Below, one piece after another: positions 1-6,436 of a stretch of DNA of 6,436 nucleotides (position 1 is the stretch's first letter; the number at the start of each line of letters is the position of its first letter). Both the position numbers and the translations under genes were made by a program. Location: NCBI GenBank assembly GCA_017613055.1, contig JAGAES010000012.1, forward strand, positions 1 through 6,436, in the 5' to 3' direction. Source of the DNA: Lachnospiraceae bacterium (GTDB lineage Bacteria; Bacillota_A; Clostridia; Lachnospirales; Lachnospiraceae). Under the pieces are notes generated by a model. The model was not told the DNA's origin and made no database searches. It saw nothing but the letters and a program-made list of their open reading frames with translations.

Positions 1-1392
1 GAAGCGCTTTTCAAGACCTTCTTCGGCGCGATTGCGAGCGTGTGCGCATTTGTCTTTATGTACCAGGTGGACAAGATTTCGGTATTGTTCATCATCTTCC
101 CGGTTATCGGCAATTTCGTCTTTAACCGGCGCATCAGTCAGATTGATTATCAGCGGAATAAGGACATGGCGCCGCACAACCGGCGCATCGCGTACATTAA
201 CCGTGTCATGTATCTGCCGGATTACGCGAAGGAGATGCGTCTGACCGGCGTGTTCCGCCTCATGAAGCACCAGTACAAAGAGGCGATTAACGGCGTTTCG
301 GACGTAACGAAGAAGTACACGAAGAAGGCGATGGTGCTGCACTGGCTGTACGTCATGTTCACGTTCACATTTATCTTCGAAGGCCTTCTGATCTACGGCG
401 CGTACCGGACAGTCGTGAGCCATTCGATGACGCTCGCGGAACTGTCGGTTATCACGAGCATGATGGTGTCGACCACGTGGATTCTGATCGGGTTCACCGA
501 GGCACTGACGCAGCTGTTCCGAAACGGATTATTCGTTGAATATCTGCGGCATTTCCTTGAATACAAGGAGCGGATTCCCGAGGATTACGCGGGCATCGAT
601 CCGGGCACGCAAATCAAGAGCATCGAGTTCCGGGACGTGTCATTTGCCTATAAGGACGAGACCGTGATCTCGCACCTTTCGATGGAATTCCGCGGCGGCA
701 AGACGTACGCGCTCGTCGGGCATAACGGTGCCGGCAAGACGACGATCATCAAGCTGCTGCTCCGTTTCTACGACCCGACCGAGGGGCAGATTCTCTTAAA
801 CGGCCGCGACATCCGCGATTACGACCTTCGGAAGTACCGGAACCTCTTCGCGACCGCCTTCCAGGATCACCGGATGTTCTCGATGACCGTAGCGGAAAAT
901 GTGATCATGGGCGAGCCGATTCCCGAAGAAGAGAAGGAATCCCGCGTTACGGAAGCGCTGAAGCTGGCCGGCGCGTACGACAAGGTCATGTCGCTTCCGA
1001 AGGGCATCGATACGATTCTGACGCACGAGTTCGACGACAAGGGAGCGGTGCTCTCGGGCGGCGAATTCCAGAAGATTGTCGTTGCGCGGGCGTTCGTCAA
1101 GGAATGTCCTTTCAAGGTATTCGACGAGCCGTCGAGCGCTCTTGATCCGATTGCAGAGGGAACGCTTTTCGATAATATATACCGCACCTGCGAAAAGAAC
1201 ACTCTCGTGTTCATATCGCACAGGCTAAGTTCCGTGCAGAACGCCGACTGGGTATACCTGCTTTCGGACGGAACCGTGAAGGAAGCGGGGACGCATCGGA
1301 TGCTGATGGCGCAGGACGGTATCTACGCGGATATGTACAACAAACAGGCGAAGAACTACCTTGCCATTATGGAAGGGGGTGCTTCCGCATGA
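1..1392 (+). CDS. ABC exporter half-transporter, ATP-binding/permease protein (5' partial)
   Basis: This is the C-terminal 463 residues of a fused membrane-plus-ATPase ABC half-transporter. The frame is open at the window edge, so the start codon lies upstream; the GTG at 40 lies inside the membrane domain and is not a credible start. By alignment with the next gene, about 140 residues are missing. Hydrophobic segments near residues 8-40 and 110-165 are membrane helices. The ATPase domain has Walker A GHNGAGKTT (240-248), Q-loop Gln288, signature LSGGE (351-355), Walker B ending in Asp375-Glu376, and switch His407. All catalytic positions are present, so it should hydrolyse ATP. The motif YLPDYAKEMRL (71-81) recurs nearly unchanged in the following protein. 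It overlaps that gene by 4 bp, pointing to a heterodimeric exporter. The substrate cannot be told; peptide or lipid export is only a family-level guess. One oddity is a lysine (372) within the normally hydrophobic Walker B strand. Confidence 0.93.
   Translation, partial: EALFKTFFGAIASVCAFVFMYQVDKISVLFIIFPVIGNFVFNRRISQIDYQRNKDMAPHNRRIAYINRVMYLPDYAKEMRLTGVFRLMKHQYKEAINGVSDVTKKYTKKAMVLHWLYVMFTFTFIFEGLLIYGAYRTVVSHSMTLAELSVITSMMVSTTWILIGFTEALTQLFRNGLFVEYLRHFLEYKERIPEDYAGIDPGTQIKSIEFRDVSFAYKDETVISHLSMEFRGGKTYALVGHNGAGKTTIIKLLLRFYDPTEGQILLNGRDIRDYDLRKYRNLFATAFQDHRMFSMTVAENVIMGEPIPEEEKESRVTEALKLAGAYDKVMSLPKGIDTILTHEFDDKGAVLSGGEFQKIVVARAFVKECPFKVFDEPSSALDPIAEGTLFDNIYRTCEKNTLVFISHRLSSVQNADWVYLLSDGTVKEAGTHRMLMAQDGIYADMYNKQAKNYLAIMEGGASA
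1371..1379 (+). promoter_or_regulatory. Ribosome binding site of the second ABC gene, inside the first
   Basis: GGAAGGGGG ends 9 nt before the ATG at 1389 and lies within the last codons of the upstream gene. Together with the ATGA stop/start overlap this fixes the start and indicates translational coupling of the two half-transporters. Confidence 0.75.
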
Positions 1393-3188
1393 AACATGTA
1401 TGGAAAAACCAGGTGTTCCTCTGGAAACTGTGCTTTAAGACATGTCCGGGGTACATGATTTATTTCTTATACGACGCATTCCGTTATCAGGGAATCATCT
1501 TCCTTGAGCATGTGCTCGGAATCCGCTACGTGCTTCGCTGTGCGGAGTTTCAGGAGCCTTTCTGGAAGCCGCTTCTTGTAATCGGAATCATCCTGACGGT
1601 GAACATGCTCCAGATTATTCCGGACGGATTCTTCATCCACGGCTGGTCGTTCCGGGCGAAACCGAAGCTTTATAAGGCGCTTAAGGAGCAGATGTTCAAA
1701 AAGGCAGCCGAACTGGACCTGTCCTGCTACGACGACACGAAGTACTACAACGATTTCGTGCTGGCGGTTGCGGAGGCGGAGAGCTCGATTGACCGGTTCC
1801 TCGTTATGTGCAACGGCATCATGCAGGCACTCACGATTCTGTTCACGACGGGTGTGTTCTATCTCGTGACAAATGCGATGGGCATCGTCTTCGTGTTCGC
1901 CTCGTTCATCCTCCGGTTCCTTGTATCCAATGTGCTGAATAAGCTGAACTACAAGGTTCGTCTTGAGGTCAATCCGCTTGAACGGAAACGTAACTACGTG
2001 AGCCGTGTCTTCTACCTGAACGACTACGCGAAGGAACTTAGGCTTCATCCCGCGGTCGGCGACCGGCTTGAAGAGGAATTTGCCGAGGCGGACGATGAGA
2101 TCTACAAGGTGGAGAAGAAGGCGGCCGCGAAGCGTACGCTTCTCGGTTTCACCAGAAACTACCTGGCTGCCGATTTCATTATGGACGGTCTGTATATTAC
2201 GTATCTTGTCTACCAGGCGGCAGTTCTTAAGTCGATTCCGCGAAGCGACGCGGTTGTACTCTTTAACCGTACCGGAAGTCTTCGGAACAGTATGGCAAAC
2301 CTTGCGGACATCTTCCCGCAGGCGCAGGAGAACAGTTTGTATGTCGACAAGATCCGGGCATTTCTCGATTACGAGCCGAAGATCAGGCAGAATGTCGGCG
2401 GGGACGTGCCGGAAGGCAACGCTGAGCTGACGCTTTCGCATGTAAGCTTCCGTTACAACGAGGACGCCGAGGACACGCTCCGCGACATCTCGCTTTCGGT
2501 AAAGCCGGGCGAGCATATCGCAATCGTCGGCTACAACGGTGCCGGCAAGACGACGCTAATCAAGCTTCTGATGCGGCTTTACGACCCGACCGGAGGCGAG
2601 ATTACCTACCACGGGCAGGACATCCGCGAATTCCGGCCGGACGACTACCGGAACCGCTTCGGCGTTGTCTTCCAGGATTACCAGATGTACGGCGCGACAC
2701 TTGCGGAAAATGTGATTATGAACCGTCTGCCCGCAAGATTCACCGGTTCGGACGCGGTCGAAGTAACGGACGCGCTTACAAGAGCCGGCTTCGGCGAGCG
2801 GCTTAAGTCGCTTCCGGCAGGACTCAAGACGCAGGTTACGACCGAGTTTGACAAGGCAGGCGTGAATTTCTCGGGCGGCGAGAGCCAGAAGATTGCGATC
2901 TCGAGAGCGTTCTATAAGGATGCGGACATCCTGATTATGGACGAGCCGTCGAGCGCGCTTGACCCGATTGCCGAGTACGAACTCAATAAGGCAATGCAGT
3001 CGGCCGCGAAGGGCAAGACCGTATTCTATATCTCGCACCGGCTTTCGACGACGCGGGACGCGGACCGTATCCTGATGCTCGAGAACGGGCGGATTGTCGA
3101 GGAAGGCACGCACGACAGTCTTCTTAAGAAGAACGGACGGTACGCCGAAATGTGGCGCGTGCAGGCCGGAAGATACGAAGCAAGTTAA
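1389..3188 (+). CDS. ABC exporter half-transporter, ATP-binding/permease protein
   Basis: A complete 599-residue ABC half-transporter with an N-terminal membrane domain and a C-terminal ATPase. Likely membrane segments lie near residues 20-45, 61-82, 141-160, 163-182 and 258-281; a charged intracellular stretch between them contains YLNDYAKELRL (209-219), shared with the preceding protein. The ATPase has Walker A GYNGAGKTT (381-389), Q-loop Gln429, signature FSGGE (494-498, Phe replacing the usual Leu), Walker B ILIMDE with catalytic Glu519, and switch His550. The length is normal for a fused exporter half. The start is supported by a strong Shine-Dalgarno and the ATGA overlap with the upstream gene. 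The two proteins look like diverged tandem duplicates and probably assemble as a heterodimer in the cytoplasmic membrane. The family includes lantibiotic/peptide exporters, but no precursor peptide, protease domain or regulator is visible here, so the substrate is unknown. A terminator follows 16 bp after the stop. Confidence 0.95.
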   Translation: MKHVWKNQVFLWKLCFKTCPGYMIYFLYDAFRYQGIIFLEHVLGIRYVLRCAEFQEPFWKPLLVIGIILTVNMLQIIPDGFFIHGWSFRAKPKLYKALKEQMFKKAAELDLSCYDDTKYYNDFVLAVAEAESSIDRFLVMCNGIMQALTILFTTGVFYLVTNAMGIVFVFASFILRFLVSNVLNKLNYKVRLEVNPLERKRNYVSRVFYLNDYAKELRLHPAVGDRLEEEFAEADDEIYKVEKKAAAKRTLLGFTRNYLAADFIMDGLYITYLVYQAAVLKSIPRSDAVVLFNRTGSLRNSMANLADIFPQAQENSLYVDKIRAFLDYEPKIRQNVGGDVPEGNAELTLSHVSFRYNEDAEDTLRDISLSVKPGEHIAIVGYNGAGKTTLIKLLMRLYDPTGGEITYHGQDIREFRPDDYRNRFGVVFQDYQMYGATLAENVIMNRLPARFTGSDAVEVTDALTRAGFGERLKSLPAGLKTQVTTEFDKAGVNFSGGESQKIAISRAFYKDADILIMDEPSSALDPIAEYELNKAMQSAAKGKTVFYISHRLSTTRDADRILMLENGRIVEEGTHDSLLKKNGRYAEMWRVQAGRYEAS

Positions 3189-3203
3189 TTTATTGAAAAA
3201 AGC

Positions 3204-3250
3204 GAAATGGTGGATAACTTTTCGAAAATCGGGGGTTATCCACCGTTTTT
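3204..3250 (+). terminator. Rho-independent terminator of the ABC transporter operon
   Basis: A perfect 10-bp inverted repeat, GGTGGATAAC (3209-3218) and GTTATCCACC (3235-3244), is extended outward by a G-T pair and A-T pairs between the upstream A tract (3205-3207) and the downstream T run (3246-3250). The 16-nt loop contains the self-complementary TTTTCGAAAA. It begins 16 bp after the stop of the second ABC gene. The arms also match DnaA boxes, so the same sequence may have a second role in duplex DNA. Confidence 0.8.
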
Positions 3251-3308
3251 GTATGGTTTTATGGCATTTTGCGCAGATAATCCGACATTTTTATCCACTT
3301 TATCCACA
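3209..3308 (+). promoter_or_regulatory. Cluster of four DnaA-box-like sites
   Basis: The 8-mer TTATCCAC occurs four times in 100 bp: on the minus strand at 3209-3217 (TTATCCACC), and on the plus strand at 3236-3244 (TTATCCACC), 3291-3299 (TTATCCACT) and 3300-3308 (TTATCCACA). The last is a perfect match to the established DnaA consensus TTATNCACA, and the third abuts it head to tail. I saw no other TTATCCAC in the window. Binding by the initiator DnaA is inferred. Possible roles are control of secA expression or a DnaA-titrating or origin-related site. The sites lie about 60-155 bp upstream of the predicted secA -35 element. Confidence 0.6.
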
Positions 3309-3363
3309 ATTGCGTTCCATTTATGTAGTATGGCGGGAAGAGGGCTTCGGGGAACGAAATCGG

Positions 3364-3392
3364 TTGCCTTTACGGGCAAAATGTGGTACAAT
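3364..3392 (+). promoter_or_regulatory. Predicted sigma-A-type promoter of secA
   Basis: The -35 element TTGCCT (3364-3369, four of six consensus bases) is followed by a 17-bp spacer and the -10 element TACAAT (3387-3392, five of six). TGG immediately before the -10 makes it an extended -10. Transcription would start near 3399, giving an mRNA leader of about 47 nt before secA. It lies downstream of the ABC operon terminator, so secA appears to have its own promoter. Confidence 0.7.
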
Positions 3393-3430
3393 AGCACAGA
3401 ATGTGGCATTATGCGGTTTTATGGTGCCAA

Positions 3431-3438
3431 GGGAGAGG
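3431..3438 (+). promoter_or_regulatory. Ribosome binding site that fixes the secA start
   Basis: GGGAGAGG ends 7 nt before the ATG at 3446. The in-frame ATG at 3401 has no such site, would begin almost at the predicted transcription start, and would add 15 residues that do not look like SecA. The start at 3446 gives a normal SecA N-terminus (MGIITKLFG). Confidence 0.75.
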
Positions 3439-3445
3439 AAACAGA

Positions 3446-6091
3446 ATGGGAATTATTACAAAACTGTTCGGAACACACAGCGAACATGAGGTAAAACGGA
3501 TCACGCCTTTGGTCGATCAGATTGAGGCGCTGGAGCCGGAATATGAGAAACTTTCGAACGAGCAGCTCGCTCACAAGACCGTCGAGTTTAAGGAGCGGCT
3601 TGCGAACGGGGAGACGCTTGACGACCTTCTGGTCGAAGCCTTCGCGACGGTTCGTGAGGCGGCCAAGCGGACGCTCGGACAGCGGGCTTTCCGCGTACAG
3701 CTGATCGGCGGCATCGTGCTGCATCAGGGACGTATCGCCGAGATGAAGACCGGTGAAGGAAAGACTTTGGTGTCCACTTTTCCGGTGTATCTGAATGCGC
3801 TGACCGGCGAAGGCGTTCACGTAGTAACCGTCAACGATTATCTTGCAAAGCGTGACTCCGAGTGGATGGGGCAGATTCACCGCTTCCTCGGACTGACCGT
3901 CGGCTGCATCCTTAACTACATGGACAACGACGAGCGCCGCGAGCAGTACGCGTGCGACATCACTTACGGAACGAACAACGAGTTCGGTTTTGACTACCTC
4001 AGAGACAACATGGTTATCTACCGCGAGCGCCTCGTTATGAGAGGGCTTCCGTACGCGGTTATCGATGAGGTGGACTCGGCTCTGATCGATGAGGCGAGAA
4101 CCCCGCTTATTATCTCCGGCCAGAGCGGCAAGTCAACGAAGCTTTACGAGGTTTGCGATATCCTTGCAAGACAGCTCACAAAGGGTACCGAGACCGAGCT
4201 TTCGAAGATGGATATCCTGATGGGGGAGCAGGCGGAGGAGACCGGTGACTTCGTTGTCAATGAGAAGGAGCGCACGGTCAACCTGACCGAGCAGGGCGTT
4301 CATAAGGTTGAGCAGTTCTTCAAGATTGAGAACCTTGCCGACGCCGAGAACCTTGAGATTCAGCATAACGTGAACCTCGCTCTTAAAGCGCATAACCTGT
4401 TCCAGAAGGATCATGATTATGTCGTTAAGGACGATGAGGTTCTGATTGTCGATGACTTTACCGGACGTATCCTTCCGGGACGCCGCTACAGCGACGGTCT
4501 GCATCAGGCAATTGAGGCGAAGGAACACGTGAAGGTAAAGCGCGAGAGCAAGACGCTCGCAACAATCACGTTCCAGAACTTCTTCAACAAGTATGCGAAG
4601 AAGTGCGGTATGACCGGTACGGCGCAGACCGAAGAGAAGGAATTCCGTGAGATTTACGGCATGGATGTTGTCTGCATCCCGACCAACAAGCCGGTTGCGC
4701 GTATCGACCATGAGGACGCCGTATTCCGCACGAAGAAAGAAAAGTTAAATGCAATCGCCGATGCGGTTGTTGAGGCGCATAAGATCGGACAGCCCGTGCT
4801 TGTCGGTACGATTACGATTGAGGCTTCCGAAACCATCAGCGAGATGCTAAGAAAGCGCGGCATCCCGCACAAAGTATTGAACGCCAAATTCCACGAGATT
4901 GAGGCCGAGATCATCGCCGAAGCCGGTAAGAAGGGGGCGGTTACGATCGCAACCAACATGGCCGGCCGTGGTACCGATATCCGTCTCGGCGGTGCGATTG
5001 ACATCCCCGAGGATGCGGAAGCCGCCAACCTTGAACTGATTTACGCCGAAGCCGAGAAGCGCGCCGACGAAATCCGTGCGCTCGGCGGCCTTAAGATTAT
5101 CGGTACGGAGCGTCACGAATCCCGCCGTATCGATAACCAGCTGCGCGGACGTGCCGGACGTCAGGGCGACCCCGGTGAATCCCGCTTCTATATCTCCCTT
5201 GAGGACGATCTGATGCGTCTGTTCGGTTCCGAGCGGATGATGGGTCTCTTCAAGACGCTCGGTCTTGATGACGGCCAGGAAATCCATCACCGGATGCTCA
5301 GTAACGTTATCGAGAAAGCCCAGAAGCGTATTGAGGACAACAACTTCGGTATCCGTAAGTCCCTCCTCGAATATGACAAGGTCAACAACGAACAGCGTGA
5401 GATTATCTATGAGGAGCGTCTCAAGGTGCTGAACGGCGAGAACATGCGCGCCAACATCATGACGATGGTAAGCCGTACGGTCGATAACATCGTCAACAAC
5501 TACATCAACGACGACGTCGTTCCCGAAGAGTGGGATCTCCGTTCCCTTACGACCGAACTCGAGAACGAATTCGATATCGACGTCTCCGGCTACACGCTTG
5601 AGAACCTTGAGAAACTTAAACACAAGGACATCATCGAGAAGGTCCGCACCGAAGTCGAAGAGCGCTACAAGAAGCAGGAGGCTCAGTTCCCCGAGGAACA
5701 GTTCCGTGAGATTGAGCGTGTCTTCCTGCTCCGTTCCATCGACCAGAAATGGATGAACCACATCGACGACATGGATCAGCTCAAGCAGGGTATCGGCCTG
5801 CAGTCCTTCGGACAGCGTGATCCGGTTCAGGAATACAAATTCCAGGGCTACGAGATGTTCAACGAGATGACGGACGCCATCTCGTCAGATACCGTCCGTG
5901 CCCTTATGCACATTCGCGTTCAGGAAAAGGTTGAGCGTGAGGAAGTGGCCAAGATCACCGGCACCAACAAGGACGACAGTTCCGTTCGCGAACCCGTCCG
6001 CCGTGCCGCCAAGAAGGTCATGCCCAACGATCCCTGCCCGTGCGGAAGTGGCAAGAAGTACAAATTCTGCTGCATGAAGAAAGGCGGCTGA
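3446..6091 (+). CDS. secA: Preprotein translocase subunit SecA
   Basis: SecA is the cytoplasmic and membrane-associated ATPase that drives unfolded preproteins through the SecYEG channel. The 881-residue product is full length for the family. In order: the nucleotide-binding domain 1 with Walker A MKTGEGKT (100-107) and Walker B DEVD (207-210); the preprotein cross-linking region (about 221-365); the conserved CGMTGTA (387-393); nucleotide-binding domain 2 with [13 protein letters not shown] (504-516) and the arginine-finger segment [13 protein letters not shown] (565-577); the helical wing/scaffold region with the two-helix finger around 755-800; and a C-terminal tail with the zinc-binding motif Cys864-X-Cys866...Cys875-Cys876, which in this family contacts SecB or the ribosome/phospholipids. 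No key residue is missing. It has its own promoter and Shine-Dalgarno, and prfB follows on the same strand. Arginine codon use shifts toward CGT in the 3' two-thirds, unlike the CGG-rich ABC genes. Confidence 0.98.
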   Translation: MGIITKLFGTHSEHEVKRITPLVDQIEALEPEYEKLSNEQLAHKTVEFKERLANGETLDDLLVEAFATVREAAKRTLGQRAFRVQLIGGIVLHQGRIAEMKTGEGKTLVSTFPVYLNALTGEGVHVVTVNDYLAKRDSEWMGQIHRFLGLTVGCILNYMDNDERREQYACDITYGTNNEFGFDYLRDNMVIYRERLVMRGLPYAVIDEVDSALIDEARTPLIISGQSGKSTKLYEVCDILARQLTKGTETELSKMDILMGEQAEETGDFVVNEKERTVNLTEQGVHKVEQFFKIENLADAENLEIQHNVNLALKAHNLFQKDHDYVVKDDEVLIVDDFTGRILPGRRYSDGLHQAIEAKEHVKVKRESKTLATITFQNFFNKYAKKCGMTGTAQTEEKEFREIYGMDVVCIPTNKPVARIDHEDAVFRTKKEKLNAIADAVVEAHKIGQPVLVGTITIEASETISEMLRKRGIPHKVLNAKFHEIEAEIIAEAGKKGAVTIATNMAGRGTDIRLGGAIDIPEDAEAANLELIYAEAEKRADEIRALGGLKIIGTERHESRRIDNQLRGRAGRQGDPGESRFYISLEDDLMRLFGSERMMGLFKTLGLDDGQEIHHRMLSNVIEKAQKRIEDNNFGIRKSLLEYDKVNNEQREIIYEERLKVLNGENMRANIMTMVSRTVDNIVNNYINDDVVPEEWDLRSLTTELENEFDIDVSGYTLENLEKLKHKDIIEKVRTEVEERYKKQEAQFPEEQFREIERVFLLRSIDQKWMNHIDDMDQLKQGIGLQSFGQRDPVQEYKFQGYEMFNEMTDAISSDTVRALMHIRVQEKVEREEVAKITGTNKDDSSVREPVRRAAKKVMPNDPCPCGSGKKYKFCCMKKGG

Positions 6092-6109
6092 GGGGGAAAC
6101 CCGTGGAAC

Positions 6110-6288
6110 GCCCGAGTCTATTCGGACCATTCAAGTCCCGGAGACGCTTAGTTTGTTCTAAGCAGCTATTCGTTCTTATGAGCAAGAACGCTGCTGCGGA
6201 ACTCGCTTCGCTCAGACAGTCCTCGCGGCACTCTGTGATGGTTCGTACCCGCTAAGCACAACTAGCGAATGCCCATTCAGACTCGGGC
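6110..6288 (+). other. Hairpin-rich intergenic element between secA and prfB (structured RNA or palindromic repeat)
   Basis: A perfect 10-bp inverted repeat, GCCCGAGTCT (6110-6119) and AGACTCGGGC (6279-6288), encloses about 160 nt rich in secondary structure. Inside I see CATTC (6128-6132) opposite GAATG (6267-6271); a hairpin GCTTAG/CTAAGC (6146-6151 with 6158-6163); a strong two-part hairpin GCAGC/GCTGC (6162-6166 with 6193-6197) around CGTTCTT/AAGAACG (6171-6177 with 6184-6190); a stem GGAACT/AGTCC with one bulge (6198-6203 with 6218-6222); and GGT/ACC (6240-6242 with 6247-6249). A second CTAAGC at 6252-6257 can compete for GCTTAG, so two folds are possible. No convincing gene reads through it. 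I do not recognise it as tRNA, tmRNA, T-box or another family. The sense strand is not established; + is assumed because both neighbours read that way. Confidence 0.5.
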
Positions 6289-6299
6289 ACGCGCCATAA

Positions 6300-6319
6300 A
6301 CATCGCTCCGCAGCGGTGT
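6300..6319 (+). other. Small hairpin in the prfB leader
   Basis: ACATCGCT (6300-6307) pairs with AGCGGTGT (6312-6319) over 8 bp including one G-T pair, around the 4-nt loop CCGC. There is no T run after it, so it is not a typical terminator. It sits 11 nt beyond the large inverted repeat and about 35 nt before the prfB Shine-Dalgarno; it could be part of the same structured region. Confidence 0.45.
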
Positions 6320-6354
6320 ACTGCAGGCGGGCGTTATCTCCTACGGTTTTTGAT

Positions 6355-6360
6355 AAGGAG
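6355..6360 (+). promoter_or_regulatory. Ribosome binding site of prfB
   Basis: AAGGAG lies 7 nt before the ATG at 6368, a near-ideal Shine-Dalgarno that sets the prfB start. CTCCT at 6338-6342 is complementary to AGGAG here and could mask it in a weak hairpin. Confidence 0.8.
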
Positions 6361-6367
6361 TTTTTGT

Positions 6368-6436
6368 ATGATTGAGTTAGATCAGATGAAGGCGACGCTT
6401 GGTGCGTATAAGCAGCCGCTCAAGGAAGTGGGCGAC
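6368..6436 (+). CDS. prfB: Peptide chain release factor 2 (3' truncated by window end)
   Basis: Only the first 23 codons are present. The N-terminus (MIELDQMKATLGAY, then KQPLKEVGD) matches the start of Firmicutes release factor 2, which recognises UAA and UGA stop codons and triggers peptide release on the ribosome. The identification rests on this short match plus position: prfB directly follows secA in Bacillus subtilis and many relatives. In most bacteria prfB carries an in-frame UGA at about codon 25 and a +1 frameshift (CTT TGA C) by which RF2 controls its own synthesis. That site would fall within the next few bases outside the window. No good promoter is evident in the 276-bp gap, so transcription from the secA promoter is likely. 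Confidence 0.85.
   Translation, partial: MIELDQMKATLGAYKQPLKEVGD

Noticed and set aside
1467..2516. Long reading frame on the minus strand opposite the second ABC gene
   Set aside because: It mirrors the codon structure of a clearly real + strand gene, has no recognisable domain and lacks a ribosome site; it is a shadow frame, as are the other minus-strand frames in secA.
3401..3445. Upstream in-frame ATG giving a 15-residue longer SecA
   Set aside because: It has no Shine-Dalgarno, lies almost on the predicted transcription start, and the added residues do not resemble SecA; the ATG at 3446 has both a good ribosome site and the normal N-terminus.
3189..3445. Chromosomal replication origin
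   Set aside because: Four DnaA-box-like sites are suggestive, but there is no dnaA/dnaN neighbourhood, the group is small, and a terminator and promoter already account for part of the region.
3207..3494. Small reading frame overlapping the secA start, considered as a SecM-like leader peptide
   Set aside because: It runs through the terminator, DnaA boxes and promoter, and its internal ATG codons within the mRNA leader (e.g. 3411) lack ribosome sites; its tail lies in secA coding sequence in another frame and no arrest motif is recognisable.
6128..6141. TTCAAGTCCC resembling a tRNA T-arm
   Set aside because: The bases before it do not form a matching 5-bp T-stem, and no acceptor or anticodon stems are found around it.
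6153..6181. TTGTTC and TTATGA with 17-bp spacing as a prfB promoter
   Set aside because: Both hexamers are weak matches and lie inside strong hairpin arms; the evidence is too thin to call a promoter.
6040..6255. 71-codon reading frame overlapping the end of secA and the structured element
   Set aside because: It starts within the conserved zinc motif of secA in another frame, has no ribosome site, and its sequence follows the inverted-repeat structure; it is an accidental frame.

Overview
The window looks like chromosomal DNA from a Gram-positive Clostridia member, most likely Lachnospiraceae or a close relative. The reasons are a clostridial-type SecA (881 aa, with a C-terminal Cys-rich zinc motif), the secA-prfB gene order known from Bacillus subtilis and other Firmicutes, strong Shine-Dalgarno sequences, and a moderately GC-rich coding region with AT-rich intergenic DNA. 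The genus is an inference and cannot be settled from this sequence. All supported genes are on the + strand.

Positions 1-3188 hold two ABC exporter half-transporters in tandem. The first is cut by the window start, with about 140 N-terminal residues missing by comparison with its neighbour. The second is complete (599 aa). They overlap by 4 bp (ATGA), so they are translationally coupled and probably form a heterodimeric exporter of unknown substrate.

Positions 3189-3445 are an AT-rich control region. It contains a rho-independent terminator closing the ABC operon, four copies of the 8-mer TTATCCAC (one a perfect DnaA box, TTATCCACA), and a good sigma-A-type promoter with an extended -10 just before secA. 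Two of the DnaA-box-like sites face each other and form the arms of the terminator stem.

Positions 3446-6091 are secA, the ATPase motor of the Sec protein-export pathway, with all expected motifs intact. Positions 6092-6367 have no convincing gene, but hold a roughly 180-nt hairpin-rich element bounded by a perfect 10-bp inverted repeat. I do not recognise this element; it could be a structured RNA or a palindromic intergenic repeat. I see no clear terminator or strong promoter between secA and prfB, so co-transcription is likely. The window ends 23 codons into prfB (peptide chain release factor 2), just before the place where this family normally carries its programmed +1 frameshift site.

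The coding genes are ordinary. The parts most worth a second look are the DnaA-box cluster before secA and the structured element between secA and prfB.
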